Positions 1 through 8,893 of a DNA stretch of 64,000 bases are shown one piece after another. Made by a program: the position numbers and the translations under genes. The notes below the pieces were generated by a model that was not told the origin of the DNA, did not search any database, and saw only the letters and a program-made list of their open reading frames with translations. The stretch spans positions 124,001-188,000 of the forward strand of contig NZ_AUBE01000007.1 of the NCBI RefSeq assembly GCF_000429085.1, given 5' to 3'. How positions within the stretch are numbered: the first letter of the stretch is position 1; every line of letters starts with the position of its first letter. The DNA comes from Streptomyces flavidovirens DSM 40150. Its GTDB lineage: Bacteria; Actinomycetota; Actinomycetes; Streptomycetales; Streptomycetaceae.

Positions 1-428
1 TTCGGCGACGTCTGTGGGGCGGTGCGGCGGGCGGGCGACCCGGTCGCAGCGGTGACGTGGGTCTTTTGTCCGCCGGCCCTGCCCATCCGCAGACACCGCG
101 GGCAGCCGTCGCTCGCGTGCGGTGGCGAGTTCAGCCAGTGCGCGCCGAGCGGCGAGGTCCGGGGCGCCGGCATCGATTCGCTACTGAAAATCTCCATGCC
201 CGCTCCAACGTCCGGCGCCGGCCACGGGAAGCGCCCAGTGGTCGATCCGCAACCGCCCCGTCATCGGGCCGTTAGTGATCGTCGCGCCGTCGCGCCGTCG
301 CGCCGTCGCGCCTCTGTCGGACGGTGAAGGGGCGGAGTGTGACCTGAGTCATTGGTGCATTGCCTGACATATGCCCACCATGAGGGGCGATCCCGCCGGA
401 CATGCGTCCGCGACGAAGAGTGGTTCCC
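1..428. other. Left-edge region with no supported gene
   Basis: I see no convincing coding sequence here. The open frames present are rich in Arg/Pro, lack a ribosome binding site and look like G+C-driven noise. The only structure I can point to is a short tandem array of an 8-mer just past the middle, listed separately. The region presumably holds the promoter of the small gene that follows, but I could not identify -35/-10 elements with confidence. Confidence 0.5.
281..312. repeat. Four tandem copies of GTCGCGCC
   Basis: The 8-mer GTCGCGCC is repeated four times head to tail without interruption, seen directly. It lies in non-coding sequence about 115 bases before the 46-residue gene. Short G+C-rich microsatellites of this kind arise by slippage, and no function is implied. 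Confidence 0.9.
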
Positions 429-569
429 ATGAGCAAGCAGCATGTACACGTCCGCATCAATCAAGGAATGTCGGTCTCCGACGAGGGCGAGCTGATCGAG
501 CAGTTCGGCTGCCGGTGCGGGGCTGCCTGGACCAAGACGTACCAGGTCGAGGACCCGGAGACGGACTGA
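429..569 (+). CDS. Small conserved-looking protein of unknown function, 46 aa
   Basis: This short frame starts at an ATG behind a purine-rich GAAGAGTGG stretch and encodes 46 residues. The N-terminus is basic (MSKQHVHVRINQGM), the middle is acidic, and it has a CRC pair (Cys29, Cys31) near a Trp. There is no signal peptide or membrane segment, so it should be cytosolic. Codon positions show the G/C third-position bias expected of a real Streptomyces gene. I do not recognise the family; a metal or redox role for the two cysteines is only a guess. It stands alone upstream of a secreted phosphodiesterase on the same strand, 119 bases away. Confidence 0.6.
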   Translation: MSKQHVHVRINQGMSVSDEGELIEQFGCRCGAAWTKTYQVEDPETD

Positions 570-597
570 CCCGGTCGCCCATGGGCAAGGGGCGCAG

Positions 598-621
598 TTT
601 CCCAAGGTTCCCTCTGGGAAA
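598..621 (+). terminator. Inverted repeat after the 46-aa gene
   Basis: TTTCCCA and TGGGAAA form a perfect 7-base inverted repeat with a 10-base loop, 29 bases after the small gene's stop codon. It could end that transcript or sit in the leader of the following gene. There is no T-tract, as is common for Streptomyces terminators. Confidence 0.4.
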
Positions 622-688
622 GGGGGTTGCTGCACCATCGTGTGCGCCGTCGATCTTCCTCCGCGTCGCGTCTGGAGACTCCCGCCCC

Positions 689-2011
689 ATGAGAAGACTC
701 ATCGGCACCCTTGTGGCAGGCGCCCTCACCCTCGCCGGGCTTGCCACCACGGGCTCGGCGCCCGCCGCTGCCGCCGACACGTCAGGCACCTTCAACGTCC
801 TCACGTACAACGTCGCGGGCCTTCCGCAGGGCCTGAGCTCCGGCAATCCGGAGACCAACACCCCGCTGATCTCCCCGCGTCTCGCGGCGTACGACATCGT
901 CAACGTCCAGGAGGACTTCAACCACCACGCGGCGCTGTACGCGGGCGACAAGCACCCGTACCGCACCGCGACCAGTGGCGGCGCCGGCATCGGTGACGGC
1001 CTCAACACCCTCTCCGACTACCCCTTCGAGGACTTCGAGCGGGTCGACTGGAGCGACTGTACGGGCACCGACTGCCTGACGCCGAAAGGCTTCACCCTGG
1101 CCCGGGTCCGGCTGGCCGAGGGCGTGTTCGTGGACCTCTACAACGTCCACACGAACGCCGACGTGACAGACGCGGCGCTGGCCGCCCGCCGCGCCAACAT
1201 CGACCAGCTCTCCGACTTCATCCAGGCGAACTCGGCCGGCAACGCGGTGATCGTCATGGGCGACACCAACACCCGCTACACGCGCTCCGGGGACAACATC
1301 CGCACACTGGCCACCGAGAACGGCCTGACCGACGCCTGGGTCCAGCTCGCCCGCGGCGGCAACGCCCCGGCGCAGGGAAGCGAAGCGATCGTCTGCCCCA
1401 AGACGGCCCCGACGAACGAGTGCGAGGTGGTGGACAAGGTCCTCTACCGCGGCAGCGACCTGGTCAGCCTCTCAGCCGTCCGCTACACCAACGAGTGGGC
1501 GTCCTTCCTCGACTCCAGGGGCGGCAACCTCTCCGACCACTTCCCGCACGCCGTCGACTTCTCCTGGACGCCGCACCCGGCGCTCCGGGCCGGCGACTTC
1601 TTCGGTGGCCCGCACGGCACGGCGTTCAACGACGCGGACGACCTCCCGTCGCCCGTCTCACCCCGCACGCTGACGCTCCGCGGGGCCTCACGCCTCGACG
1701 CGGTCGCGCTCACACACGACGACGGTACGTCGCTGACTCACGGCGGCACGGGCGGCGCCGCCGCGTCCCTGACCCTCGCCCCGGACGAACACCTCACCTC
1801 GGTGACGCTGACGCGCGGGCAGAAGGACGGCTGTACCCGCGTCTTCTCGGCCGCCTTCACGACGGACAAGTCCCGCACCCTGAAAGCCGGTTCGGCCACC
1901 ACGGACACCATGACCCACACAGCCCCCGCCGGCTGGCACATCGTCGGCTTCACGGGCCGCTCGGGAAGCGAGATCGACAAGCTGGGGATGCTGTACGCAC
2001 CGATTGGCTGA
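689..2011 (+). CDS. Secreted endonuclease/exonuclease/phosphatase-family phosphodiesterase with C-terminal beta domain
   Basis: A 440-residue exported protein with a typical signal peptide (MRRLIGTLVAGALTLAGLAT, cleavage near residue 30). Residues about 34-295 form an EEP (DNase I/sphingomyelinase-like) domain with its metal-dependent catalytic residues visible: Asn41 (TYNV), Glu75 (VQED), His154/Asn156 (NVHTN), Asp192/Asn194 (GDTN) and Asp283-His284 (SDH). Residues about 300-440 resemble a jacalin/lectin-like beta domain of the kind seen on secreted EEP enzymes. Substrates of the family include sphingomyelin, phosphoinositides and nucleic acids; the sequence does not decide which. The ATG was chosen because the signal peptide begins there; GGAG lies 11 bases upstream. 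It is apparently monocistronic. Confidence 0.85.
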   Translation: MRRLIGTLVAGALTLAGLATTGSAPAAAADTSGTFNVLTYNVAGLPQGLSSGNPETNTPLISPRLAAYDIVNVQEDFNHHAALYAGDKHPYRTATSGGAGIGDGLNTLSDYPFEDFERVDWSDCTGTDCLTPKGFTLARVRLAEGVFVDLYNVHTNADVTDAALAARRANIDQLSDFIQANSAGNAVIVMGDTNTRYTRSGDNIRTLATENGLTDAWVQLARGGNAPAQGSEAIVCPKTAPTNECEVVDKVLYRGSDLVSLSAVRYTNEWASFLDSRGGNLSDHFPHAVDFSWTPHPALRAGDFFGGPHGTAFNDADDLPSPVSPRTLTLRGASRLDAVALTHDDGTSLTHGGTGGAAASLTLAPDEHLTSVTLTRGQKDGCTRVFSAAFTTDKSRTLKAGSATTDTMTHTAPAGWHIVGFTGRSGSEIDKLGMLYAPIG

Positions 2012-2176
2012 GGCTGTTCCGCTCACCGCTCAGGCAGCCTCGCTCCGGCCGCCCATCACCTGATCGGCCCACAGGGCGGTGTCTGCCGCGCCCGCGCACT
2101 CCACCGTGGGTTGAAGATGTGCAGTGGGGGACCGGGAACGGCGGCGACCGAACGCCGGTCGAGACGGAGGCGCCCC

Positions 2177-3706
2177 ATGACGCACGTGGACGGAACACCG
2201 CCGCTTCGCTGCCTGGTCACCGGCGCCACCGGCTACATCGGTGGCCGGCTCGTCCCCGAACTGCTCGACGCCGGGTACCAGGTGCGCTGCCTGGCCCGTT
2301 CGCCGGGCAGACTGCGCGACCACCCCTGGGCCGGCCGGGTCGAAGTAGTGCGCGGCGATGTCACCGACGAGGATTCAGTACGCGAGGCGATGCGAGGCAT
2401 TGATGTCGCGTACTACCTGGTCCACGCCCTCGGTACCGGCGCCGGTTTCGAGCGGACGGACCGCCGGGCCGCCGAGATCTTCGGCGAGCAGGCCCGCGCG
2501 GAAGGCGTGCGGCGCATCGTCTACCTGGGCGGGCTGACGCCGCACGGCGTACCGGAACACGAGCTGTCGCCGCATCTGCGCTCGCGCCGCGAAGTGGGCG
2601 AGGTCCTGTTGCGGTCGGGGGTGGCGACGACCGTACTGCGCGCAGCGGTCATCATCGGCTCCGGCTCCGCTTCCTTCGAGATGCTCCGCTACCTCACAGA
2701 GCGTCTTCCGGTCATGGTCACACCCAGCTGGGTGCGTACACGTATCCAGCCGATCGCCGTGCGGGACGTCCTGCGTTACCTGGTCGGCAGCGCGGACATG
2801 CCCGGCGACGTGAACCGCGCGTTCGACATCGGCGGCACGGACGTCGTCACATACCTGGACATGATGCGCAGGTACGCGGCGGTGGCGGGACTGCCCAGGC
2901 GTCTCATCCTCCCCGTGCCGGTCCTGACGCCGAGGCTGTCCAGCTACTGGGTCGGCCTGGTCACACCGGTGCCCCACACGATTGCCCGGCCGCTCGCCGA
3001 GTCCCTGCGCCACGAGGTCGTCTGCGACGAGCACGACATCGCCTCCTACGTCCCCGACCCGCCCGGCTGCCCGATCGGCGTCGACACGGCGCTCACCCTG
3101 GCGCTCCAGCGGGTCCAGGACGCCCGTGTCACCACCCGCTGGTCGTCGGCATCGGTACCCGGCGCCCCCAGCGACCCCCTGCCCACGGACCCCGACTGGT
3201 CCGGCGGCAGCCTCTACACCGACCGGCGGGAACGGACCGTCGACGCCACGCCGCAGGCCCTGTGGCGGGTGATCGAGAGTGTGGGCGGCGAGAACGGCTG
3301 GTACTCCTTCCCCCTCGCGTGGGCGGTGCGCGGCTGGGCCGACCGGCTGGTCGGCGGTGTCGGGCTCAGGCGTGGCCGGCGCGACGCCCACCGGCTGCGA
3401 GTAGGGGACTCGCTCGACTTCTGGAGGGTCGAGGAGATCGAACGCGGCCGGCTGCTCCGGTTGCGGGCGGAGATGCGGTTGCCGGGCCTTGCCTGGTTGG
3501 AGATGTACGCCGACCAGGACGAGGCCGGCCGCACCCGCTACCGGCAGCGGGCCCTGTTCCCCCCCCGTGGTCTGCTCGGCCACGCGTACTGGTGGGGTGT
3601 CTCGCCGTTCCACGCCGTCGTCTTCGGCGGCATGGCCCGCAACATCGCCCTGGCCGCGGCGGGGCAGCCGGCCGACAAGGCCGCACCCCACGACACCGCT
3701 CGGTGA
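2177..3706 (+). CDS. NAD(P)-binding Rossmann protein with C-terminal DUF2867
   Basis: 509 residues. The N-terminal half is an extended/atypical SDR fold with the dinucleotide motif GATGYIGG at residues 16-23, and resembles NmrA/epimerase-like NAD(P)H-binding proteins. The last 150 or so residues (from about 350) match the DUF2867 region found fused to such proteins in actinobacteria and proteobacteria. No catalytic YxxxK is obvious, so the protein may bind the cofactor as a sensor or act on a hydrophobic substrate; the substrate is unknown. No signal peptide. The start ATG has GGAGG about 6 bases upstream (GGAGGCGCCCC). It is convergent with the carboxyltransferase gene and separated from it by 40 bases. 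Confidence 0.8.
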   Translation: MTHVDGTPPLRCLVTGATGYIGGRLVPELLDAGYQVRCLARSPGRLRDHPWAGRVEVVRGDVTDEDSVREAMRGIDVAYYLVHALGTGAGFERTDRRAAEIFGEQARAEGVRRIVYLGGLTPHGVPEHELSPHLRSRREVGEVLLRSGVATTVLRAAVIIGSGSASFEMLRYLTERLPVMVTPSWVRTRIQPIAVRDVLRYLVGSADMPGDVNRAFDIGGTDVVTYLDMMRRYAAVAGLPRRLILPVPVLTPRLSSYWVGLVTPVPHTIARPLAESLRHEVVCDEHDIASYVPDPPGCPIGVDTALTLALQRVQDARVTTRWSSASVPGAPSDPLPTDPDWSGGSLYTDRRERTVDATPQALWRVIESVGGENGWYSFPLAWAVRGWADRLVGGVGLRRGRRDAHRLRVGDSLDFWRVEEIERGRLLRLRAEMRLPGLAWLEMYADQDEAGRTRYRQRALFPPRGLLGHAYWWGVSPFHAVVFGGMARNIALAAAGQPADKAAPHDTAR

Positions 3707-3746
3707 CGCGGGGGAGAACGTACCGGCCGGGCCGCTGCCTGGACGG

Positions 3747-5102
3747 TCAGCTCATCACCCCGCGTGCGATGCCCAGATCCACCAGGTCCCAGGGGCCCAG
3801 GCGCAGTTGGCCGGCGGTTTCCGGGATCCGGTCCGGGGCGCGCTTGAGGATGGCTGCCGCCGCCTCCGGGGCGATCACGGAGAAGTAGCTGTCGTGCGTG
3901 GCCCAGAGATTGCCGGGTGCGGCAAGGGCGAGCGCGCCGCCGGAGCCGCCCTCGCCGATGAGGAGCGTGGTGGCCGGTACGCGCACGGTGGCCATCGCGC
4001 CGAAGAGGTCAGCGATGGCGGCGCCCGCCCCCGCTCGTTCCGCTTCGGCGTCGTTGGCCGCGCCCGGTGTGTCGATGAGGGTGAGCACGGGGACGCCGAG
4101 CCGGCCGGCGAGGCGGACGAGGCGGGCGGCCGTGCGGTAGCCGGCGGGGAGCGTGGCGGTGCCGCACTGGGCGGCGTACGCGATGGAGCGGCCGTGGCGC
4201 AGCCCGAAACCGCAGCGCATGCCCGGGTCCGTGCCCCCGCAGCGGTCACCGCTGATCTCCTGGACGCGGTCGAAGTATGCCGTGAGGTACGCGTCGGCGC
4301 GCGGGCGCTCGGGGGAGCGGGCCCGCAGTACCGTCTCCCAGCCGGTCGGGGTGCGCGAGTGGCTCCCGTACGGGGTGAGCGAGCCGGGGGGCTCGGGCGG
4401 CCCGTCCCAGGGCGTCGCGGTGAGGTGGCGCAGCCACTGGGCGAGTGAGTCCCGTACGTCCTCGCGACGTACGACCGCGTCGATCTGCCCCGCCGCCAAC
4501 TGCCCCTCGGCGGTGTACGCCTGCGGATCGGCTCCCGGCGGCCGTACCCTCGACCCGGCGAAGCCGACCTGTGCACCGGGCAGGGCCAGGATCACGTCCG
4601 CGCCCGCACCGAGCGTCGCCCACCCGCCGCCCGTCGTGGGGTCGCGCAGGACGGCCAACTGCGGCACCCCCGAGCTGCGCAGCAGGGCGGACTGGCGGGC
4701 CACCCGCTGTAGTTGAGCCAGCGCGCGCATGCCCTCCTGCATGCGGCTGCCGCCGGTGGCGATGAGCGAGACGAGCGGGCGACGCCGCTCGCGGGCCACG
4801 GTGTACGCCGCCTCCAGGCGGTCCCCGGTGCGCTCCCCGAGGGAGCCCCCGAGGAACCCGAACTCGAAGGAGACGACGACCGCGTCCGTGCCGCCGATCG
4901 AACCCGTCGCGCAGACGACGGACTCGCGCTCACCGGTGTGCTCCTCGGCGCGGGCGAGCGACTGCCCGTAACCCGGCCAGCCGATCGGGCCGTCGGATTC
5001 CCCGGACGCGTCCGTTCTGTGGGCCGCGTCGGGCAGTTCGGTGAAGCGTCCGCCGTCCACCACCGCGGCGATCGCTTCTCGGGCCGTCCAGATGTCAGCC
5101 AT
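3747..5102 (-). CDS. Fused acyl-CoA carboxyltransferase (AccD-like plus AccA-like halves)
   Basis: 451 residues forming a complete crotonase-fold carboxyltransferase in one chain. The first half is AccD-like (TGGSRMQEG at 116-124, PTTGGG at 155-160); the second is AccA-like (IDTPGA followed by IGEGGSGGAL). The zinc-ribbon cysteines of standard AccD are absent. The gene overlaps the end of matB by eight bases (ATGGCTGA), so translation should be coupled. The family moves carboxyl groups between biotin and acyl-CoA, but no biotin carboxylase or biotin carrier gene is nearby. It may borrow a housekeeping biotin protein, or act on the malonyl-CoA or methylmalonyl-CoA made by MatB. My recollection is that the same pair adjoins matB in S. 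coelicolor. Confidence 0.8.
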   Translation of the reverse strand: MADIWTAREAIAAVVDGGRFTELPDAAHRTDASGESDGPIGWPGYGQSLARAEEHTGERESVVCATGSIGGTDAVVVSFEFGFLGGSLGERTGDRLEAAYTVARERRRPLVSLIATGGSRMQEGMRALAQLQRVARQSALLRSSGVPQLAVLRDPTTGGGWATLGAGADVILALPGAQVGFAGSRVRPPGADPQAYTAEGQLAAGQIDAVVRREDVRDSLAQWLRHLTATPWDGPPEPPGSLTPYGSHSRTPTGWETVLRARSPERPRADAYLTAYFDRVQEISGDRCGGTDPGMRCGFGLRHGRSIAYAAQCGTATLPAGYRTAARLVRLAGRLGVPVLTLIDTPGAANDAEAERAGAGAAIADLFGAMATVRVPATTLLIGEGGSGGALALAAPGNLWATHDSYFSVIAPEAAAAILKRAPDRIPETAGQLRLGPWDLVDLGIARGVMS

Positions 5103-6534
5103 GCAGCGCCCGCTTCACGATCTTGCCCATGTCGTTGCGCGGCAGCGCGCCGAGCAGCCGCACCTCGCGGGGCCGCTTGTGCGGTGCCAGCTGGCCTGCC
5201 ACGTGCCGGGCCAACTCGTCCGCGGTGGGCGGGTGTTCCGTGTCCGCCGGCACGATCCAGGCGACGATCCGCTCGCCCAGGTCGGCGTCCGGCTCCCCGG
5301 TGACCGCCGCCTCCCGCACTCCGGGATGATCGAGAAGCGCGTTCTCGATCTCGCCCGCGCCGATCTTGTAACCGCCGCTCTTGATGAGGTCGGTGGCCTT
5401 GCGGCCGACGATGCGTACATAACCGTCAGGGTCGCGCGTCGCCACGTCGCCGGTACGAAACCAGTCGCCGTCGAACGCCGCGGCGGTCGCGTCCGGCCGG
5501 TTCAGGTACGCGGTGAACAGGTTCGTCCCACGCACCTGGATCTCGCCGACGCTCTCGCAGTCGTACGCCGTGATCTCCTCGCCGGACTCGTCGACCAGCC
5601 GCAGCTCCACGCCGTCGAGCGGCACGCCGACCGTGCCCGGCCTGGGCTCGCCGTCGGCGCGGACACTCGTGTTCATCAGGGTTTCCGTCATGCCGTACCG
5701 CTCGATGACGCGTCGTCCGGTCGCGGCGGCGATGCGCTCATGGTCGTGCACGGGCAGCGCGGCGGACCCGGAGACCAGCAGACGGGCACCGGACAGGGCC
5801 TTGGCGAGCGCCGGGTCGTCCGGGAGCGCCTCGGCGATGCGGTGGTACATGGTCGGGACGCCGAAGAGCATCGTGCCGTCGGCGGCCAGTTCGCGGGCCA
5901 CGGCGTCCGTGTCGAAGCGGCCGAGGTGGTGGACGGCGCCGCCGCGTCGCAGCGGACCCAGGATGCCAAGGATCAGTCCGTGTACATGGAAGAGAGGCAG
6001 TGCGTGGACGAGTACGTCGTCCGCGGTCCACTGCCAGGCGTCGGCCAGCGCGTCCAGGGTGGAGGTGATCGCCCGGCGAGGCAGGACAGCGCCCTTCGGC
6101 GGCCCGGTGGTGCCGGAGGTGTAGACGATCAGGGCGGGGGACTCGGCGGGCGGCTCCGGCGGGAGTGCCACGGACCCCGTCGCCCGTACGTCGACGTCGA
6201 CGCGCTCCAGCGCGGCCGGCACCGGCGGAAGTGCGTCACCCGGCGCGGCCAGTACCAGTGCCGGCGCGCTGTCGGAGACGATGTGCTCCAGCTCGCGCTC
6301 GCCGGTCTTCGGGTTCAGGGGCACGGCCGGCACGGCGGCGAGCAGCGCGGCGACCACGCCGACAGCGGTCTCCAGGGTGGGCGTGGCCCAGACCGCGACG
6401 CGGCCCGCCCCTCGGAGCCGGCCGGCCAGCGCGCCGGCGGCGGTGGCCAGTTCGGCATGGGTCAGCGAGCGGTCGCCGAAGCGCAGTGCCTGACGGTTCG
6501 AGCCCGCGGCCAGGGCCGGAAAGAGAGGGGACAC
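5095..6534 (-). CDS. matB: Malonyl/methylmalonyl-CoA synthetase MatB
   Basis: 479 residues of the ANL (AMP-forming acyl-CoA synthetase) superfamily. It ligates malonate or methylmalonate to CoA with ATP and so supplies extender units for polyketide and fatty-acid synthesis. The P-loop YTSGTTGPPKG is at 138-148, YGMTET at 280-285, the hinge region is GRKATDLIKSGGYKIG, and the C-terminal catalytic lysine is in RNDMGK. Whole stretches (for example LFGVPTMYHRIAE and NTSVRADGEPR) match what I recall of the structurally characterised S. coelicolor MatB, so the specific name is justified. The start is GTG with AAGGAG nine bases upstream. It is the first gene of a two-gene operon with the fused carboxyltransferase and is divergent from a PP2C phosphatase. 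Confidence 0.92.
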   Translation of the reverse strand: MSPLFPALAAGSNRQALRFGDRSLTHAELATAAGALAGRLRGAGRVAVWATPTLETAVGVVAALLAAVPAVPLNPKTGERELEHIVSDSAPALVLAAPGDALPPVPAALERVDVDVRATGSVALPPEPPAESPALIVYTSGTTGPPKGAVLPRRAITSTLDALADAWQWTADDVLVHALPLFHVHGLILGILGPLRRGGAVHHLGRFDTDAVARELAADGTMLFGVPTMYHRIAEALPDDPALAKALSGARLLVSGSAALPVHDHERIAAATGRRVIERYGMTETLMNTSVRADGEPRPGTVGVPLDGVELRLVDESGEEITAYDCESVGEIQVRGTNLFTAYLNRPDATAAAFDGDWFRTGDVATRDPDGYVRIVGRKATDLIKSGGYKIGAGEIENALLDHPGVREAAVTGEPDADLGERIVAWIVPADTEHPPTADELARHVAGQLAPHKRPREVRLLGALPRNDMGKIVKRALHG

Positions 6535-6760
6535 GCGTCGTACTCCTTGTCGTCGGGACTTGCCTTCACCAGGCCCCGCAGACCTGCCGCGCGCCGGGCG
6601 GTGACTTGGGCCGGAGTCAGGAAGAGCGTAGCGGCGTCCCGCGGAGCATCGGTGGGGCCGGGCGGCCCCGGCCGCCCCGGAGCGGGAGAAGGCCCCGCAT
6701 CGATGCCTCGGATAAGGTGTTTCAGTAGGAAACGCGCCCTTCCGGGGTTAGGTCGATGCT

Positions 6761-8818
6761 TTGGACACATACCAGCCGTCGGGCGAGGTGCCGGGGCAGC
6801 CTCCGGGCGTGGTCGGGTACGCGGGCGTGCTCCGCGAACTGCTTCCGATCGCGCTGTGGCGCGAGGACGCGGACGGGCGCATCGTGGAGTGGTCGCTCGC
6901 CGCCCGCGACCTGCTCGGTCATCAGCCCGAGGACGTCCTCGGCCGCCCCGCCTCGCCCGTACTGGTCCCCGACGCCAACCGGGAACTGGCGGACGAGCTG
7001 ACGCGGCGGGTCCAGGCGGGCGAGACCGTGGTCGGAACCCTGCCCGTACGGCATCGCGACGGTCACCAGGTGCCGATGGAGATGTGGATCGTCCCCGCCA
7101 CCGACCCGCGGGGCCGGCCCGGCACCCTCCTGATCGCCGTCGAGACCTCAGAGGTCCTGCGCATGCGGGACTCGCTGGCGGCCCTGGAGAGCCTCTTCAC
7201 CCAGTCACCCATCGGCCTGGCCACCCTCGGCCCCGACCTGCGGTTCCTGCGGGTCAACGACGCCCTGGCCCGGATGAACGGTGTCCCCGCGGCCGAGCAC
7301 CTGGGCAAGCGGCTGACCGAGGTGGTGCCGGGAGTCAACGCCGCGGCGCTGGAGTCGATGATGCGGCACGTCCTCGACCGCGGTACGCCCGTCGTCGATG
7401 CCCGCCGTACCGGCCGGACCCCGGCCGACCCCGGCCGCGAGCGGACCTGGTCGTGCTCCTACGCCCCGCTGCTCGACAACGCCGGCCGCAGACTGGGACT
7501 CATCGCCTCCCTGATCGACATCACCGAAGGCCAGCAGGCGCAGATCGAGGCCGAACGGGCCCGGCACCGCTTCGCCCTGCTCGCCGAGGCCGGCACCCGG
7601 ATCGGCACCACCCTGGACCTGCGGCAGACCTCCGAGGAGGTGGTGCGGCTGCTCGTGCCGCAGCTCGCCGACTCGGCCGACGTACAACTGCTGGAAGAGC
7701 TCCTGGAACCGGACGAGGCCGCCGCGTCCACCCGCGGCGTGGTCCGCCGGATGGCGGCCGCGTTCCCCGATCCGTCCGCCCCCACGGCGAAGCTGGTGCC
7801 GGGCACGACCTCGCAGATTCCGCTCGGCTCGCTGTACGAGCGGGTCATCGCCGACGGACACCCCATCAACCTGTACCAGTCCGACGTCCCGGCGCTGATC
7901 ACGGACCCCCGCGCCGACCGGCTGCGTGCGTACCTCACGACCCTCGGCTCCGCGCGGCTGATCCCCCTGGTCGCCCGCGGCAAGGTGCTCGGCGCGGTCG
8001 TGGTGACGCGACTGCGCACCCGTGAGCCGTTCGACGAGCAGGACTGCGTACTCATCGACGAGCTGGTCGCGCGCGCCGCGCTGAACATCGACAACGCGCG
8101 TCTGTACACCAGCCAGCGGCAAGCGGCCCTCACCTTGCGGCGCAGCCTGACGCACAGCGTGCTGCCCGACGTCACCGGCCTCGAACTCACCGGGCGTTAC
8201 CTCCCCGCCAGCGACCACGACGTCGGCGGCGACTGGTTCGACGTCATCACGCTGCCGGAGGGCAGAACCGCACTGGTCATCGGCGACGTGATGGGCCACG
8301 GGATCCATGCGGCCGCCGTCATGGGACAGTTGCGCACAGCGGTACGTACGCTCGCCCGCCACGACGTTCCCCCTGCCGAGATGCTCCGCTCCCTCGACGC
8401 CGTCGTGACCGACCTGGGGGAGGACGAAATGGCGACCTGTGTCTACGCCGTCCATGACCCGGCGACCGCCCAGTGCGTGATCGCCAGGGCCGGTCACCCA
8501 CCGCCGGCCGTGGCCACCCCCGGCGGAGACATCACCTTCCTCGACGGTTCGCCGGGGGTGCCCCTGGGGACGGGAGGACGGGACTTCCGTACGCAACGGG
8601 TGCCGCTGCCGCCGGGCAGTCTGCTGGTCCTGTACACCGACGGCCTCATCGAGGCCCGTGACAGTGACCTCGACGAGGGCATGGACAAACTCGCGCGGGC
8701 CCTGGGGCACCGTGAACAGCCGCTGGAAGATCTCTGCGAAAGCATGCTCGAACAGGTGCTGGTCCGCCCCGCGCAGGACGACGTGGCGGTGCTCCTGGCC
8801 CGCCCCCCGCTGAGGTGA
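6761..8818 (+). CDS. PAS-PAS-GAF-PP2C (SpoIIE-type) serine phosphatase
   Basis: 685 residues, cytosolic, no membrane segments. In order it has a PAS-like domain (about 20-125), a second PAS domain (about 138-265), a GAF domain (about 275-450) and a PP2C/SpoIIE phosphatase domain (about 470-682). The metal-binding motifs GGDWFD, GDVMGHG and YTDGLIE, and a terminal QDDVAVLL, are all intact, so it should be active. Such proteins dephosphorylate STAS-type anti-anti-sigma factors in partner-switching control of SigB/SigF sigma factors. It lacks the HATPase kinase domain present on the second phosphatase in this window. The start is taken as TTG without a clear Shine-Dalgarno; an in-frame GTG about nine codons on is possible. 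Its signal is unknown. Confidence 0.85.
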   Translation: MDTYQPSGEVPGQPPGVVGYAGVLRELLPIALWREDADGRIVEWSLAARDLLGHQPEDVLGRPASPVLVPDANRELADELTRRVQAGETVVGTLPVRHRDGHQVPMEMWIVPATDPRGRPGTLLIAVETSEVLRMRDSLAALESLFTQSPIGLATLGPDLRFLRVNDALARMNGVPAAEHLGKRLTEVVPGVNAAALESMMRHVLDRGTPVVDARRTGRTPADPGRERTWSCSYAPLLDNAGRRLGLIASLIDITEGQQAQIEAERARHRFALLAEAGTRIGTTLDLRQTSEEVVRLLVPQLADSADVQLLEELLEPDEAAASTRGVVRRMAAAFPDPSAPTAKLVPGTTSQIPLGSLYERVIADGHPINLYQSDVPALITDPRADRLRAYLTTLGSARLIPLVARGKVLGAVVVTRLRTREPFDEQDCVLIDELVARAALNIDNARLYTSQRQAALTLRRSLTHSVLPDVTGLELTGRYLPASDHDVGGDWFDVITLPEGRTALVIGDVMGHGIHAAAVMGQLRTAVRTLARHDVPPAEMLRSLDAVVTDLGEDEMATCVYAVHDPATAQCVIARAGHPPPAVATPGGDITFLDGSPGVPLGTGGRDFRTQRVPLPPGSLLVLYTDGLIEARDSDLDEGMDKLARALGHREQPLEDLCESMLEQVLVRPAQDDVAVLLARPPLR

Positions 8819-8860
8819 ACCGCTGACGTGAACCGTGTCTCACCCTGGCCGTGCCGCTTG

Positions 8861-8882
8861 TCTATGCAACGAGTTGCATAGA
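8861..8882. promoter_or_regulatory. Perfect palindromic operator before the PadR gene
   Basis: TCTATGCAAC and GTTGCATAGA form a perfect 10+10 inverted repeat around a 2-base centre, ending 11 bases before the padR-type start codon and abutting its Shine-Dalgarno AAGGA. PadR proteins typically bind such A/T-containing palindromes and autorepress. A+T content and perfect symmetry make it stand out from the G+C-rich surroundings. Binding is inferred. Confidence 0.8.
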
Positions 8883-8893
8883 AGGATCGGGGC

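Noticed and set aside
281..312. GTCGCGCC tandem array as a CRISPR
   Set aside because: Repeat units are 8 bases with no spacers, and there are no cas genes.
5041..8025. Very long plus-strand open frame across matB and the phosphatase gene
   Set aside because: It is antisense to matB and out of phase with the phosphatase. Its translation is Arg/Pro/Gly-rich with no domain, the usual result of high G+C content.
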